In this document: positions 1 through 7,961 of the stretch, in pieces
Layout of the letters: every line of letters begins with the position of its first letter
How positions within the stretch are numbered: the first letter of the stretch is position 1
Origin: Lachnoclostridium sp. UBA5725
Lineage (GTDB): Bacteria; Bacillota; Clostridia; Lachnospirales; Lachnospiraceae
Direction of reading: 5' to 3'
NCBI GenBank assembly: GCA_002419585.1
Contig: DIGJ01000001.1
Coordinates: 29,173 to 93,172, forward strand
DNA length: 64,000 bases
The notes under the pieces: generated by a model
What the model was told of the DNA's origin: nothing
What the model saw: the letters and a program-made list of their open reading frames with translations, nothing else
Database searches by the model: none
Made by a program: the position numbers and the translations under genes

Positions 1-2
1 TA

Positions 3-59
3 GGCAATCTGACAGCCGCATGGCGAATGGACGGTTTAGAAAGCCCAAAGCCTTTATAA
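3..59 (+). CDS. possible 3' end of an upstream gene
   Basis: Frame 3 is open from the window edge to a TAA at 57-59 and would encode about 18 C-terminal residues ending in GLESPKPL. Another frame is open to 106, so the choice rests only on the more protein-like composition. No family can be named from so short a piece. It could equally be non-coding. Confidence 0.25.
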   Translation, partial: GNLTAAWRMDGLESPKPL

Positions 60-111
60 AGGTACTTTCATCACACATGGGGGATTTTCAGAATAGGAGT
101 TTATAAGTATA

Positions 112-558
112 ATGGAACACGAGAAAGATAAATATTTTATTGTAAAAAGAAGAGCACTTCCGGAGGTATTAGTAAAAGTGGTAGATGCAAATCGTTTATT
201 AGACTCAGAAAAAGCAATGACAGTACAGGAAGCCACAGAGGTTGTCGGTATCAGCCGTAGCTCATATTATAAATATAAAGATGATATCCTCCCTTTTACA
301 GAAAATGCAAAAGGAAAGACCATTACCTTTATGATGCAGATGGAGGACGAACCGGGAAATCTTTCGTTGGTATTAAATGAAGTTGCAAAAAGTGGAGCGA
401 ATGTTCTTACGATTAATCAGAGTATACCAATTAACGGAGTAGCACCATTGACGATAAGTGTAGAGATTCATCCATCAACGGTTGACGTTATGACAATGGT
501 AGATGCAATCGAGGGAATCAATGGAATTCGTTCTTTAAAAATAATTGCTAGGGAATAA
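112..558 (+). CDS. ACT domain protein (UPF0735/PheB-like)
   Basis: A 148-residue protein. A helix-turn-helix-like segment (about residues 37-60, with the stretch GISRSSYYKYKDD) is followed by one ACT domain (about 72-147, containing EDEPGNLSLVLNEV). Length and order match the UPF0735/PheB family, usually about 147 residues. ACT domains bind amino acids and regulate amino-acid metabolism; the exact role of this family is not settled. The SD AGGAG (95-99) lies 12 bases before the ATG. The gene ends 28 bases before homoserine dehydrogenase, so an amino-acid-sensing role in the threonine/lysine branch is plausible, but that is inference from context. Confidence 0.85.
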   Translation: MEHEKDKYFIVKRRALPEVLVKVVDANRLLDSEKAMTVQEATEVVGISRSSYYKYKDDILPFTENAKGKTITFMMQMEDEPGNLSLVLNEVAKSGANVLTINQSIPINGVAPLTISVEIHPSTVDVMTMVDAIEGINGIRSLKIIARE

Positions 559-586
559 TATTAGAAAAAACGAGATGGAGACTACT

Positions 587-1789
587 ATGATAAATATCAG
601 TGTATTAGGTTATGGTACCGTTGGATCCGGTGTTGTCGAAGTGTTAAATAAAAATAGAGACAGCATCAAAAAACGTGCTGGACAAGAAATTAATGTGAAG
701 TATGTATTGGATTTAAGAGATTTTAAAGGAGATCCAATCGAAGATAAAATTGTACATGATTACAGCATCATTGCAAATGACCCAGACGTTCGCATTGTAG
801 TAGAAACGATGGGTGGAGTAAATCCTGCATATGAATTTGTGAAGGAAGCACTTTTAAATGGCAAGAGTGTATGTACATCAAACAAGGAATTAGTTGCAAA
901 ACACGGAGCAGAGCTTTTAGAAATTGCGAAGCAGGGAAAAGTAAATTTTTTATTTGAAGCTAGTGTTGGAGGCGGAATTCCTATTATTCGTCCGCTGAAT
1001 CAGTCTTTGACAGCCGATGAGATTGAGGAAATCACAGGTATCCTAAATGGTACCACCAACTATATTTTAACTAAAATGAGCTACGAGGGGTGTCAATATG
1101 AAGTGGCACTCAAGGAAGCACAGGAAAAAGGATATGCTGAAAAGAATCCGCAAGCAGATGTAGAAGGATTTGATGCATGCCGTAAGATTGCAATATTAAC
1201 CTCTCTTGCCTATGGAATGCAGGTAGATCACGAGGATATCTATACCGAAGGAATTACCAAAATTACGGATGTGGATATTGCTTATGCCAAATCGATTGGC
1301 GCTGTCATAAAGATTTTCGGTACGAGTAAGAAAGTTGGCGACAAAGTATTTGCTATGATTGCACCTATGATGATTAAGAGTGACAATCCATTATACAGTG
1401 TTAATGACGTTTATAATGCAATTTTTGTAAAAGGTAATCTTTTAGGAAACGTTATGTTTTACGGAGCTGGAGCTGGAAAACTTCCTACCGCTAGTGCTGT
1501 CGTTTCCGACGTAGTGGATGCGACGAAACATCTTGGAACCAATATTATGACGATTTGGAGCAGTAAAAAATTAGTGCTCGCAGATATTAATGAGATGGAG
1601 CAACGCTTTTTTGTTCGGATTCCAAATGCACAAAAAGACAAAGTAAAAGACGTATTTGGTGAAGTAGAAGGAGTAGCAGCAGGAATCGAAGGAGAATATG
1701 GTTTTATAACAAATACCTTGACCGAACGTGAATATAAGAAAAAGGTGAATGGCTTTACCGTTCGAAGTATGATTCGTGTCGGTTTTTAA
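587..1789 (+). CDS. hom: homoserine dehydrogenase
   Basis: Reduces aspartate semialdehyde to homoserine with NAD(P)H, the entry to threonine and methionine synthesis. The 400-residue protein begins MINISVLGYGTVGSG with the Rossmann glycine motif at residues 8-14. It has the TSNKELVAKHG segment (97-107), the family signature GILNGTTNYIL (151-161) and the catalytic D196/K200 region. A C-terminal ACT-like region (about 320-395) fits threonine feedback control. I chose the ATG at 587 because GGAG (577-580) sits six bases upstream; longer in-frame starts at 545 or 575 lack a good SD and would add non-homologous residues. It is followed by the putative homoserine kinase and aspartokinase genes. Confidence 0.95.
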   Translation: MINISVLGYGTVGSGVVEVLNKNRDSIKKRAGQEINVKYVLDLRDFKGDPIEDKIVHDYSIIANDPDVRIVVETMGGVNPAYEFVKEALLNGKSVCTSNKELVAKHGAELLEIAKQGKVNFLFEASVGGGIPIIRPLNQSLTADEIEEITGILNGTTNYILTKMSYEGCQYEVALKEAQEKGYAEKNPQADVEGFDACRKIAILTSLAYGMQVDHEDIYTEGITKITDVDIAYAKSIGAVIKIFGTSKKVGDKVFAMIAPMMIKSDNPLYSVNDVYNAIFVKGNLLGNVMFYGAGAGKLPTASAVVSDVVDATKHLGTNIMTIWSSKKLVLADINEMEQRFFVRIPNAQKDKVKDVFGEVEGVAAGIEGEYGFITNTLTEREYKKKVNGFTVRSMIRVGF

Positions 1790-1806
1790 AAATAAGGAGA
1801 CAGGCG

Positions 1807-3009
1807 ATGAAGTATATTGTTGTGTTAGGCGACGGAATGGCAGATGAGCCAATTGAGTCCCTTGATGGAAAGACACCGTTAGAGTATGCAAAGACACCAA
1901 CGATGGATGAAATAGCGAAAGAATCAGAAATAGGTTTATCACATACCATACCAGAAGGCATGAATCCTGGCAGTGATACAGCAAACCTTGCGGTCCTTGG
2001 ATACAATCCAAGAAAGTATTATACCGGTAGATCACCATTAGAAGCTTTAAGTATAGGAGTTCCAATGAAGGAAACCGATATTGCACTTCGGTGCAATATT
2101 GTTACGTTATCCGATGACGACTTGCCATATGAACAAAAAACAATCCTAGATCATAGTTCCAGTGAGATTTCAACCGAGGATGCAGCTGTATTATTGGAAG
2201 CCGTAAAAAAAGAACTTCAAAACGATATTTATCATTATTATGTAGGAACTAGCTATCGTCATCTAACGATTTGGGATAAAGGAGAAGTAGTAGATTTGAC
2301 TCCACCACATGACATCCTCACCAAAGTGATTGGCGACTTTCTTCCAAAAGAGGAAGTGCTTCTTTCTATGATGAAAAAAAGTTATGACATACTAAATTCA
2401 CATCCTCTCAATGTGGAAAGAGCAAAATCAGGTCTAAATAAAGCAAACTCAATCTGGTTTTGGGGTGCAGGAACCCGCCCAGCACTTGACTCTTTTGAAG
2501 AAAAAACAGGTAAAAGAGGTGTTATGATATCTGCCGTAGACCTATTAAAAGGAATTGCGGTTGGTGCTAAAATGAAAAACATTGACGTAGAAGGTGCGGA
2601 TGGTACCCTACATACTAATTATGAGGGCAAAGCGAAAGCAGCAGTAAAGGCCTTGACTCAAGATGGTTATGATTTTGCATACATTCATGTAGAAGCACCA
2701 GATGAAATGGGGCACCAAGGAAGCATTTCTAAAAAAGTAGAAGCTATTGAGTCACTTGACAAAAAAGTTATAAAAGTGGTAAAAGAAGAAATGGAAAAAG
2801 CGGGCGCACAATATCGTATGCTTGTTATGCCAGATCATCCGACACCGATTGCACTTCGAACACACACCAGCGATCCAGTTCCTTATATATTATATGATAG
2901 TAGGATAGCAAAGGAAGAAACGTGGAATTATAATGAAAAAGATGCAAAGTTAAGTGGAAATTATCTAGAAGATGGTTATAAGTTAATTGATAAATTATTA
3001 GAAATATAG
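1807..3009 (+). CDS. apgM: PGM-type alkaline-phosphatase superfamily protein, probable homoserine kinase
   Basis: A 400-residue protein of the archaeal-type cofactor-independent phosphoglycerate mutase group. Metal and nucleophile sites are intact: D9 in LGDGM, S56 in GSDTAN, D299/H303 in APDEMGH, D343/H344 in MPDHPTP and H353. A subgroup is annotated in public models as proposed homoserine kinase because it travels with threonine genes where thrB is absent. Here it lies between hom and lysC, 17 and 10 bases from its neighbours, and no GHMP-type thrB is in the window. I infer homoserine phosphorylation rather than glycolysis. Sequence alone cannot exclude mutase activity. Confidence 0.8.
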   Translation: MKYIVVLGDGMADEPIESLDGKTPLEYAKTPTMDEIAKESEIGLSHTIPEGMNPGSDTANLAVLGYNPRKYYTGRSPLEALSIGVPMKETDIALRCNIVTLSDDDLPYEQKTILDHSSSEISTEDAAVLLEAVKKELQNDIYHYYVGTSYRHLTIWDKGEVVDLTPPHDILTKVIGDFLPKEEVLLSMMKKSYDILNSHPLNVERAKSGLNKANSIWFWGAGTRPALDSFEEKTGKRGVMISAVDLLKGIAVGAKMKNIDVEGADGTLHTNYEGKAKAAVKALTQDGYDFAYIHVEAPDEMGHQGSISKKVEAIESLDKKVIKVVKEEMEKAGAQYRMLVMPDHPTPIALRTHTSDPVPYILYDSRIAKEETWNYNEKDAKLSGNYLEDGYKLIDKLLEI

Positions 3010-3019
3010 GAGGCAATGT

Positions 3020-4234
3020 ATGCTAATTGTTAAGAAATTCGGCGGAACATCGGTAGCAGATAAAGAGAGAATCTTTAATGTAGCGAATAGATGTATCGAA
3101 GATTATCAAAAAGGACACCAGGTAGTTGTAGTACTATCGGCTATGGGTAAAATGACAGATGTGCTTTTAGCACAGGCAAAGGATATCAATCCAAATGCAT
3201 CCAAACGAGAACTGGATATGTTATTAACAACCGGAGAGCAAACCTCCGTGGCATTGATGGCAATGGCAATGGATTCTCTGGGAGTTCCTGCAGTTTCATT
3301 AAATGCATTTCAGGTAGCAATGAATACAACAGAAACCTATTCCAATGCAAGATTGAAACGAATTGATACCGACCGTATCAAACATGAGCTTTCGAATAAG
3401 AAAATTGTTATTGTAACTGGTTTTCAAGGTATTAACAAATATGATGATTATACGACCTTAGGACGTGGAGGTTCCGATACTACAGCGGTAGCATTAGCAT
3501 CCGCGTTACGTGCAGATGCATGTGAAATCTATACGGATGTAGATGGTGTTTATACTGCAGATCCAAGAATTGTAAAGAATGCATCCAAACTAGATGAAAT
3601 CACATATGATGAAATGTTGGAATTAGCATCATTAGGTGCAGGAGTGCTTCATAATCGCTCCGTTGAAATGGCAAAAAAATATGGAGTACAGCTTGTTGTA
3701 CGCTCCAGTCTTAATAGAACAGAGGGAACCGTTGTTAAGGAGGTAGTTAAAATGGAAAAAATGCTTGTTAGTGGTGTAGCTTGTGATAAAAATACAGCAC
3801 GTATTTCAGTAATTGGATTAGAGGATAAACCAGGAGTTGCATTTAAATTATTTAATCACTTGGCAAATCATGGTATAAATGTCGACATTATTCTACAATC
3901 TGTAGGACGAGATGGTACAAAAGACATCAGTTTTACCGTAGCAGAAGATGCAGCAGATGAAGCGATGGAAATCATTGAAAGACATAGGACTGGAAGTTTA
4001 AAATGCTCCGAGATGGAAGTAGAAAAAAATGTTGCTAAAGTATCCGTTGTAGGTGCTGGAATGATGACAAATGCAGGTGTTGCGGCTAAAATGTTTGAAG
4101 CACTTTATGATGCAAATGTTAATATTAAACAAATTTCGACTTCAGAAATTCGCGTTACGGTATTAATTGATGAAAAATACGTTGATACAGCAATGAATGC
4201 GGTACATGAAGCATTTGCGCTTGGTAGCAATTAA
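3020..4234 (+). CDS. lysC: aspartokinase (alpha, with internal beta start)
   Basis: Phosphorylates aspartate, the first step to lysine, threonine and methionine. The 404-residue protein has KFGGTS at 6-11, TTGEQTS, and the LGRGGSDTTAVALA substrate/nucleotide segment. Two C-terminal ACT domains follow (starting near ISVIGLEDKPGVAFKLF and VSVVGAGMMTNAGVAAK), so length and order match Bacillus LysC. The SD AGGAGG (3008-3013) overlaps the upstream stop codon and the start is the ATG at 3020. An in-frame ATG at codon 245 has its own excellent ribosome site (separate entry), so a 160-residue regulatory subunit is probably also made. It ends the operon, just before a strong terminator. Confidence 0.96.
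   Translation: MLIVKKFGGTSVADKERIFNVANRCIEDYQKGHQVVVVLSAMGKMTDVLLAQAKDINPNASKRELDMLLTTGEQTSVALMAMAMDSLGVPAVSLNAFQVAMNTTETYSNARLKRIDTDRIKHELSNKKIVIVTGFQGINKYDDYTTLGRGGSDTTAVALASALRADACEIYTDVDGVYTADPRIVKNASKLDEITYDEMLELASLGAGVLHNRSVEMAKKYGVQLVVRSSLNRTEGTVVKEVVKMEKMLVSGVACDKNTARISVIGLEDKPGVAFKLFNHLANHGINVDIILQSVGRDGTKDISFTVAEDAADEAMEIIERHRTGSLKCSEMEVEKNVAKVSVVGAGMMTNAGVAAKMFEALYDANVNIKQISTSEIRVTVLIDEKYVDTAMNAVHEAFALGSN
3737..3754 (+). promoter_or_regulatory. internal ribosome binding site and start for the LysC beta subunit
   Basis: AAGGAGGT at 3737-3744 is followed after seven bases by an ATG (3752-3754) in frame with lysC at codon 245. The product would be the 160-residue ACT-ACT half. In Bacillus subtilis aspartokinase II an internal start near residue 246 makes the beta subunit, so position and layout agree. 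The SD is as good as any true gene start in this window. Confidence 0.8.
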
Positions 4235-4247
4235 TGGTATATTTTGT

Positions 4248-4277
4248 CGAGGCTACGCGAACGTAGCCTCGTTTTTT
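4248..4277 (+). terminator. terminator of the hom-lysC operon
   Basis: A perfect 10-bp stem (4248-4257 with 4262-4271) and a CGAA loop, followed by six T. It lies 14 bases after the lysC stop. Confidence 0.95.
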
Positions 4278-4375
4278 GTCGGTCGAAAATAGTTCTTCTT
4301 TTTGCATTTTTTGAATATATTTAATAGTGACAAGACTATAAAATACATTTTGGAAAAAAGAGAGGAGTCACACAG

Positions 4376-5005
4376 ATGACAGACAAAGTTATTGATAACA
4401 ATCAGGTAAGTATAGCAGGTAAAGTAGTAAGCGGTTTTCAGTTCAGCCACGAAGTTTTTGGAGAAGGTTTTTATATTCTTGATGTGGAAGTAAAGCGTTT
4501 AAGCGATTCTTCGGATGTTATACCGCTTATGGTATCCGAACGTCTCATGGATGTTACAAAGGATTATACCGGCACTTATGTCGAGATTATGGGACAGTTC
4601 CGTTCTTACAACAAACACGAGGATGAAAAGAACAAGCTTGTTCTTTCTGTTTTTGCCAGAGAAGTAAAAATATGTGAAGATAATTATGAAAGTACAAAAC
4701 CAAACTGCATCTTTTTAGATGGTTACATTTGCAAACCACCGATTTACAGAAAAACACCACTCGGACGTGAAATAGCGGATCTGTTGTTAGCAGTCAATCG
4801 TCCATATGGTAAATCGGATTACATTCCTTGTATTTCTTGGGGAAGAAATGCAAGATTTGCTGAGAAATTTACAGTCGGAGGACATATACACGTTTGGGGA
4901 AGAATACAAAGCAGAGAATACCAAAAGAAGCTTTCTGATACAGATGTAGAGCGTAGAATTGCTTATGAAGTATCGGTAAGTAAGCTGGAATATGTAGAAG
5001 GGTAA
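4376..5005 (+). CDS. single-stranded DNA-binding protein-like, tandem OB folds
   Basis: A 209-residue protein that seems to hold two SSB-type OB folds. The first (about residues 10-95) is divergent. The second (about 105-205) has the recognisable pattern GREIADLLLAVNRPYG, then CISWGRNARFAEKF, then GGHIHVWGRIQSR. Standard SSB is about 140-170 residues with one OB fold and an acidic tail ending in DDDIPF; this protein lacks that tail and so is probably not the main replicative SSB. AGGAG (4363-4367) lies eight bases before the ATG. It stands alone between two terminator or promoter regions. Binding of single-stranded nucleic acid is inferred from fold only. Confidence 0.75.
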   Translation: MTDKVIDNNQVSIAGKVVSGFQFSHEVFGEGFYILDVEVKRLSDSSDVIPLMVSERLMDVTKDYTGTYVEIMGQFRSYNKHEDEKNKLVLSVFAREVKICEDNYESTKPNCIFLDGYICKPPIYRKTPLGREIADLLLAVNRPYGKSDYIPCISWGRNARFAEKFTVGGHIHVWGRIQSREYQKKLSDTDVERRIAYEVSVSKLEYVEG

Positions 5006-5057
5006 GTGCAAAACGAGGGGTGTACTTATTTCAATAGATTTTTTCAGATAAAAGTGA

Positions 5058-5093
5058 TATACTAGGTACAGTATTTTCCAAAATCTTGGAAAA
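5058..5093 (+). promoter_or_regulatory. possible -10 box and inverted repeat before the cobO-like gene
   Basis: TATACT at 5058-5063 resembles a -10 box; the -35 region is weak. Just downstream, TTTTCCAA (5074-5081) and TTGGAAAA (5086-5093) form a perfect 8-bp inverted repeat with a 4-base loop. It could be an operator or a 5' RNA hairpin; there are no data to choose. Confidence 0.35.
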
Positions 5094-5106
5094 TTAGGAG
5101 GTAGTT

Positions 5107-5589
5107 ATGAGTAAAGAGGTTCATGTGTTTTATGGTAATGGTCATGGCAAGACTTCTGCAGCAATCGGGCAGTGTATTAAAGAAGCCAGCATGGGACACC
5201 AAGTCATTGTAATTCAATTCTTAAAAGGAAAAGACTTGGATGAATTTAGCTTTCTTGTAAAAATGGAGCCCCAGATAAAACTTTTCCGATTCGAAAAAGA
5301 GCCAGAACATTTTCGATCCCTTTCACTAGAGGCACAAGAAGAGGAAAAGAAAAATATTCGAAATGGTTTTAACTTTGCGAAAAAGGTTGTTGAGACGGGT
5401 GAGTGTGATTTATTGGTATTAGATGAAGTTCTTGGGCTGATTGACTACAATATTATCACAGCAGAAGATATTATTAATCTCATCAACTTACGCAGTGAGG
5501 ATCACAAAATAATACTAACAGGAAAGAACCTACCGGTACAACTAGTCGATCATGTTGAAACAATTTCTGAAATAATACAAATAAAATGA
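5107..5589 (+). CDS. cobO: CobO/BtuR-like ATP:corrinoid adenosyltransferase
   Basis: A 160-residue P-loop protein. The P-loop GNGHGKTSAA spans residues 10-19, followed by the family-typical VIQFLKGK and a Walker B-like LVLDEVLGLIDYN. CobO/BtuR enzymes transfer the adenosyl group of ATP to cob(I)alamin or cobyrinic acid diamide. It is a little shorter than the usual 170-200 residues, lacking the extended N-terminus. AGGAGG lies just upstream of the ATG. No other cobalamin gene is nearby and no cobalamin riboswitch precedes it, so it may be a salvage enzyme or a relative with another substrate. It is transcribed toward the lysine riboswitch of dapA. Confidence 0.8.
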   Translation: MSKEVHVFYGNGHGKTSAAIGQCIKEASMGHQVIVIQFLKGKDLDEFSFLVKMEPQIKLFRFEKEPEHFRSLSLEAQEEEKKNIRNGFNFAKKVVETGECDLLVLDEVLGLIDYNIITAEDIINLINLRSEDHKIILTGKNLPVQLVDHVETISEIIQIK

Positions 5590-5597
5590 AAAAGCAG

Positions 5598-5626
5598 TTG
5601 ACAATAGGTATAAATTGAGTTACGAT
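5598..5626 (+). promoter_or_regulatory. promoter of the lysine riboswitch-dapAB unit
   Basis: A perfect -35 TTGACA (5598-5603), a 17-base spacer and a -10 TACGAT (5621-5626). Transcription would start near 5633, just before the aptamer. Confidence 0.75.
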
Positions 5627-5635
5627 ACAACTACA

Positions 5636-5810
5636 AAAAAGTAGAGGCGCATTGTTAATTAGTAAAGAGGTGGATATGCTCAAGCATAGGGGAAACTTTT
5701 TGAAAGGTAATCATGCCGAAGGTAAATGAAGCTTGGGGTCATTTTTCCTGGGTATATAGTGAATAACTATATAACTGTCATCAGTCACTGATGGAGAGCT
5801 ACTGGAATAT
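5636..5810 (+). ncRNA. lysine riboswitch (L-box) aptamer
   Basis: The region carries the ordered L-box signatures: GTAGAGGCGC (5641-5650), an AGTAAAG segment, GGGGAAAC, GAAAGGTA, GCCGAAG (from 5715), CTGGGTAT, and GGAGAGCTACTGG near the 3' end. AGTAG (5640-5644) can pair with CTACT (5799-5803) as stem P1. It lies directly upstream of dapA, the expected target. Lysine binding should lower dapA expression. Confidence 0.88.
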
Positions 5811-5880
5811 ATTAAACTATCCGGATAAGATAGGGAACTGCCGCTTGGCAGAATAATTAGTATACCAGCATGTTCTTTGT

Positions 5881-5905
5881 GAGTCGACGGATTCGTCGAC
5901 TCTTT
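5881..5905 (+). terminator. hairpin of the riboswitch expression platform
   Basis: A perfect 9-bp stem GAGTCGACG/CGTCGACTC (5881-5889 with 5894-5902), loop GATT, then only three T before C. It lies between the lysine aptamer and dapA and is the best candidate for the regulated terminator. The short T tract makes attenuation by this hairpin alone uncertain. Confidence 0.6.
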
Positions 5906-5946
5906 CTGCGTTCAATACATATAGAAAAAATTAGGAGGATTTTAGT

Positions 5947-6834
5947 ATGGCTATATTTAAAGGAGCCGGTGTTGCTATTGTAACACCAATGCATGCAAAT
6001 GGAGAGGTAAACTATGATAAGCTAAGAGAACTCATTGATTTTCAAATTAACGGTGGTACGGATTCAATTGTTATCTGTGGTACTACTGGTGAGAGTTCTA
6101 CCCTAAGTGAAGAAGAACATCTGAATGTAATCAAAGAATGTGTGAAACATGTTGATAAAAGAGTTCCAGTTATTGCAGGAACAGGATCTAATTGTACCGA
6201 AAGCGCTGTATGGATGTCAAAAGAAGCACAAGCCGTTGGCGCAGATGCACTATTACTAGTAACACCGTATTACAACAAAGCAACGCAGAATGGTCTTTAT
6301 ATCCATTTTAAAACGATTGCAGAAGCTGTGGATATTCCAGTACTTCTATATAGCGTTGCTAGCAGAACCGGTGTTAATATTGCTCCAGCTACGGTAGCAC
6401 GTTTGTTTAAAGATGTGGAAAACATTGTTGGTATCAAAGAAGCAAGTGGTAATATTGCTCAATGTGCTGAAATCATGCAATTGACAAATGGAGAAATTAG
6501 TCTTTATTCTGGCAATGATGATCAGATTCTACCAATACTTTCACTTGGTGGAATGGGTGTAATCTCTGTATTATCGAATATTGCACCAAAAGAAACACAT
6601 GATATGGTAATGAACTATTTCGAAGGTAATTTAAAAGAAAGCTTAGCACTTCAGATGAAGTATTTTCCTGTTATTAAAAACTTATTTTCAGAGGTAAATC
6701 CAATCCCTGTAAAAGCTGCGTTAAACATGATGGGTATGGAGGCTGGACCAGTTAGACTTCCGCTTACAGAAATGGAAGAAAAGACAGCAGCAGTATTACG
6801 TGATGAAATGATAAAAGTTGGACTTATAAAATAG
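5947..6834 (+). CDS. dapA: 4-hydroxy-tetrahydrodipicolinate synthase
   Basis: Condenses pyruvate with aspartate semialdehyde, the first lysine/diaminopimelate step. The 295-residue length is typical. Active-site residues are present: T46-T47 in CGTTGES, Y109 in TPYYNK, Y135, R140 and the Schiff-base K164 in GIKEASG. One segment is odd: the usual LYNVPSRTG reads LYSVASRTG (residues 134-142), changing the conserved N and P next to the catalytic tyrosine. GGAGG precedes the ATG. It is controlled by the lysine riboswitch and followed 23 bases later by dapB. Confidence 0.97.
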   Translation: MAIFKGAGVAIVTPMHANGEVNYDKLRELIDFQINGGTDSIVICGTTGESSTLSEEEHLNVIKECVKHVDKRVPVIAGTGSNCTESAVWMSKEAQAVGADALLLVTPYYNKATQNGLYIHFKTIAEAVDIPVLLYSVASRTGVNIAPATVARLFKDVENIVGIKEASGNIAQCAEIMQLTNGEISLYSGNDDQILPILSLGGMGVISVLSNIAPKETHDMVMNYFEGNLKESLALQMKYFPVIKNLFSEVNPIPVKAALNMMGMEAGPVRLPLTEMEEKTAAVLRDEMIKVGLIK

Positions 6835-6857
6835 ATTCCATGTAAGAAAGGAACATT

Positions 6858-7616
6858 ATGACAAAAATACTAATGCACGGATGTAATGGAGTAATGGGAA
6901 GAACGATTACGAATATTGTGAAAGAAGAAACGGATGCCAAAATAGTAGCAGGCGTTGATTTAAACACCAATGTACCCAATGATTATCCGGTTTTTACATC
7001 CCTAGACCAGTGTGATGTCGATGTGGATGTAATCATAGATTTTGCATCTCCAAAAGCAACGAATAGTCTTTTGTCTTATGCTGTAAAACATAAGATACCA
7101 GTTGTTCTTTGTACGACTGGATTAACGAAAGAACAAATAGAATTAGTGAGAGAAGCAAGCCAAAAAGTAGCAGTACTTCGCTCTGCTAATATGTCACTCG
7201 GTGTTAATATGCTATTAAAATTAATAAAAGATGCAGTGAAAACATTAGAACCAGCAGGATTTGATGTTGAAATTGTTGAGAAACATCACAATAAAAAAGT
7301 AGATGCTCCTTCTGGAACCGCCCTTGCATTAGCCGACTCAATCAACGAAGCAATGAACAACCAATATGAGTATATATATGATCGGTCCCAAAAAACTATT
7401 CCACGAGAAAAAAAGGAACTTGGAATTTCCTCCGTTCGAGGCGGTACAATCGTAGGAGAACATGAAATCATATTCGCTGGATGCGATGAAGTAATCGAAT
7501 TTAAGCATACCGCATATTCCAAGGCAATATTTGCAAAAGGCAGTGTATCAGCAGCAAAATATCTCGCCGGACGCAGAGCAGGACTATATGATATGAGCGA
7601 TGTAATAAATAGCTAA
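6858..7616 (+). CDS. dapB: 4-hydroxy-tetrahydrodipicolinate reductase
   Basis: The second dedicated diaminopimelate step, NAD(P)H-dependent. The 252-residue protein has the nucleotide-binding GCNGVMGR (8-15) and the catalytic segment EKHHNKKVDAPSGTA. There H143 and K147 match the E. coli H159/K163 pair. The length is normal for the family. A GAAAGGA ribosome site precedes the ATG. It is co-transcribed with dapA under the lysine riboswitch. The transcript probably ends at the palindromic element that follows, whose core is a bidirectional terminator shape. Confidence 0.97.
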   Translation: MTKILMHGCNGVMGRTITNIVKEETDAKIVAGVDLNTNVPNDYPVFTSLDQCDVDVDVIIDFASPKATNSLLSYAVKHKIPVVLCTTGLTKEQIELVREASQKVAVLRSANMSLGVNMLLKLIKDAVKTLEPAGFDVEIVEKHHNKKVDAPSGTALALADSINEAMNNQYEYIYDRSQKTIPREKKELGISSVRGGTIVGEHEIIFAGCDEVIEFKHTAYSKAIFAKGSVSAAKYLAGRRAGLYDMSDVINS

Positions 7617-7717
7617 ATTGAAAATTTAGTAACACACTTACATGTGCGATTATGAAGCATCAGAATCTAACATGGCAAGTGTATGTAGCTGAGAAAAGGA
7701 ATTGGTGCATAACTAGT

Positions 7718-7915
7718 AAACTTTATCCCAATTTGCAATTCAAGGCTCAACTAGCCTACGTTAAACCGAATTTAAACGATTATTTTAATAAGACAATAGC
7801 AAAAAAACGGGTGCCTAATCACCCGTTTTTTGCTGTTCATGGCTTATTAAAATTGACAATCGTGTTGAGAGTTTAACGTAGGCTAGTTGAGCCTTGAATT
7901 GCAAATTGAACACAA
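7718..7915. repeat. long palindromic element, family A, copy 1
   Basis: A perfect 38-bp inverted repeat (7729-7766 with 7871-7908) encloses an inner hairpin core. AAAAAACGGGTG (7802-7813) pairs with CACCCGTTTTTT (7820-7831) around the loop CCTAAT. A second copy lies at 19465-19660 in the opposite orientation. The core has A and T tracts on both sides, so it can terminate both the dapB transcript and the convergent phosphoribosyltransferase transcript. Short open frames inside it are by-products of the palindrome. The rest of the 7617-7961 gap shows nothing else. Confidence 0.85.
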
Positions 7916-7961
7916 CCTACCGTTATCCCCATCTCTCCTTTCATAGGTACTTTCTTACCAC

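Noticed and set aside
1571..2086. 171-codon minus-strand frame opposite hom and the PGM-type gene
   Set aside because: It overlaps two well-supported genes and shows no SD or domain; a shadow frame.
7652..7876. 74-codon open frame after dapB
   Set aside because: It runs through one arm and the core of the family A palindrome, has no ribosome site, and its peptide has no protein-like pattern.
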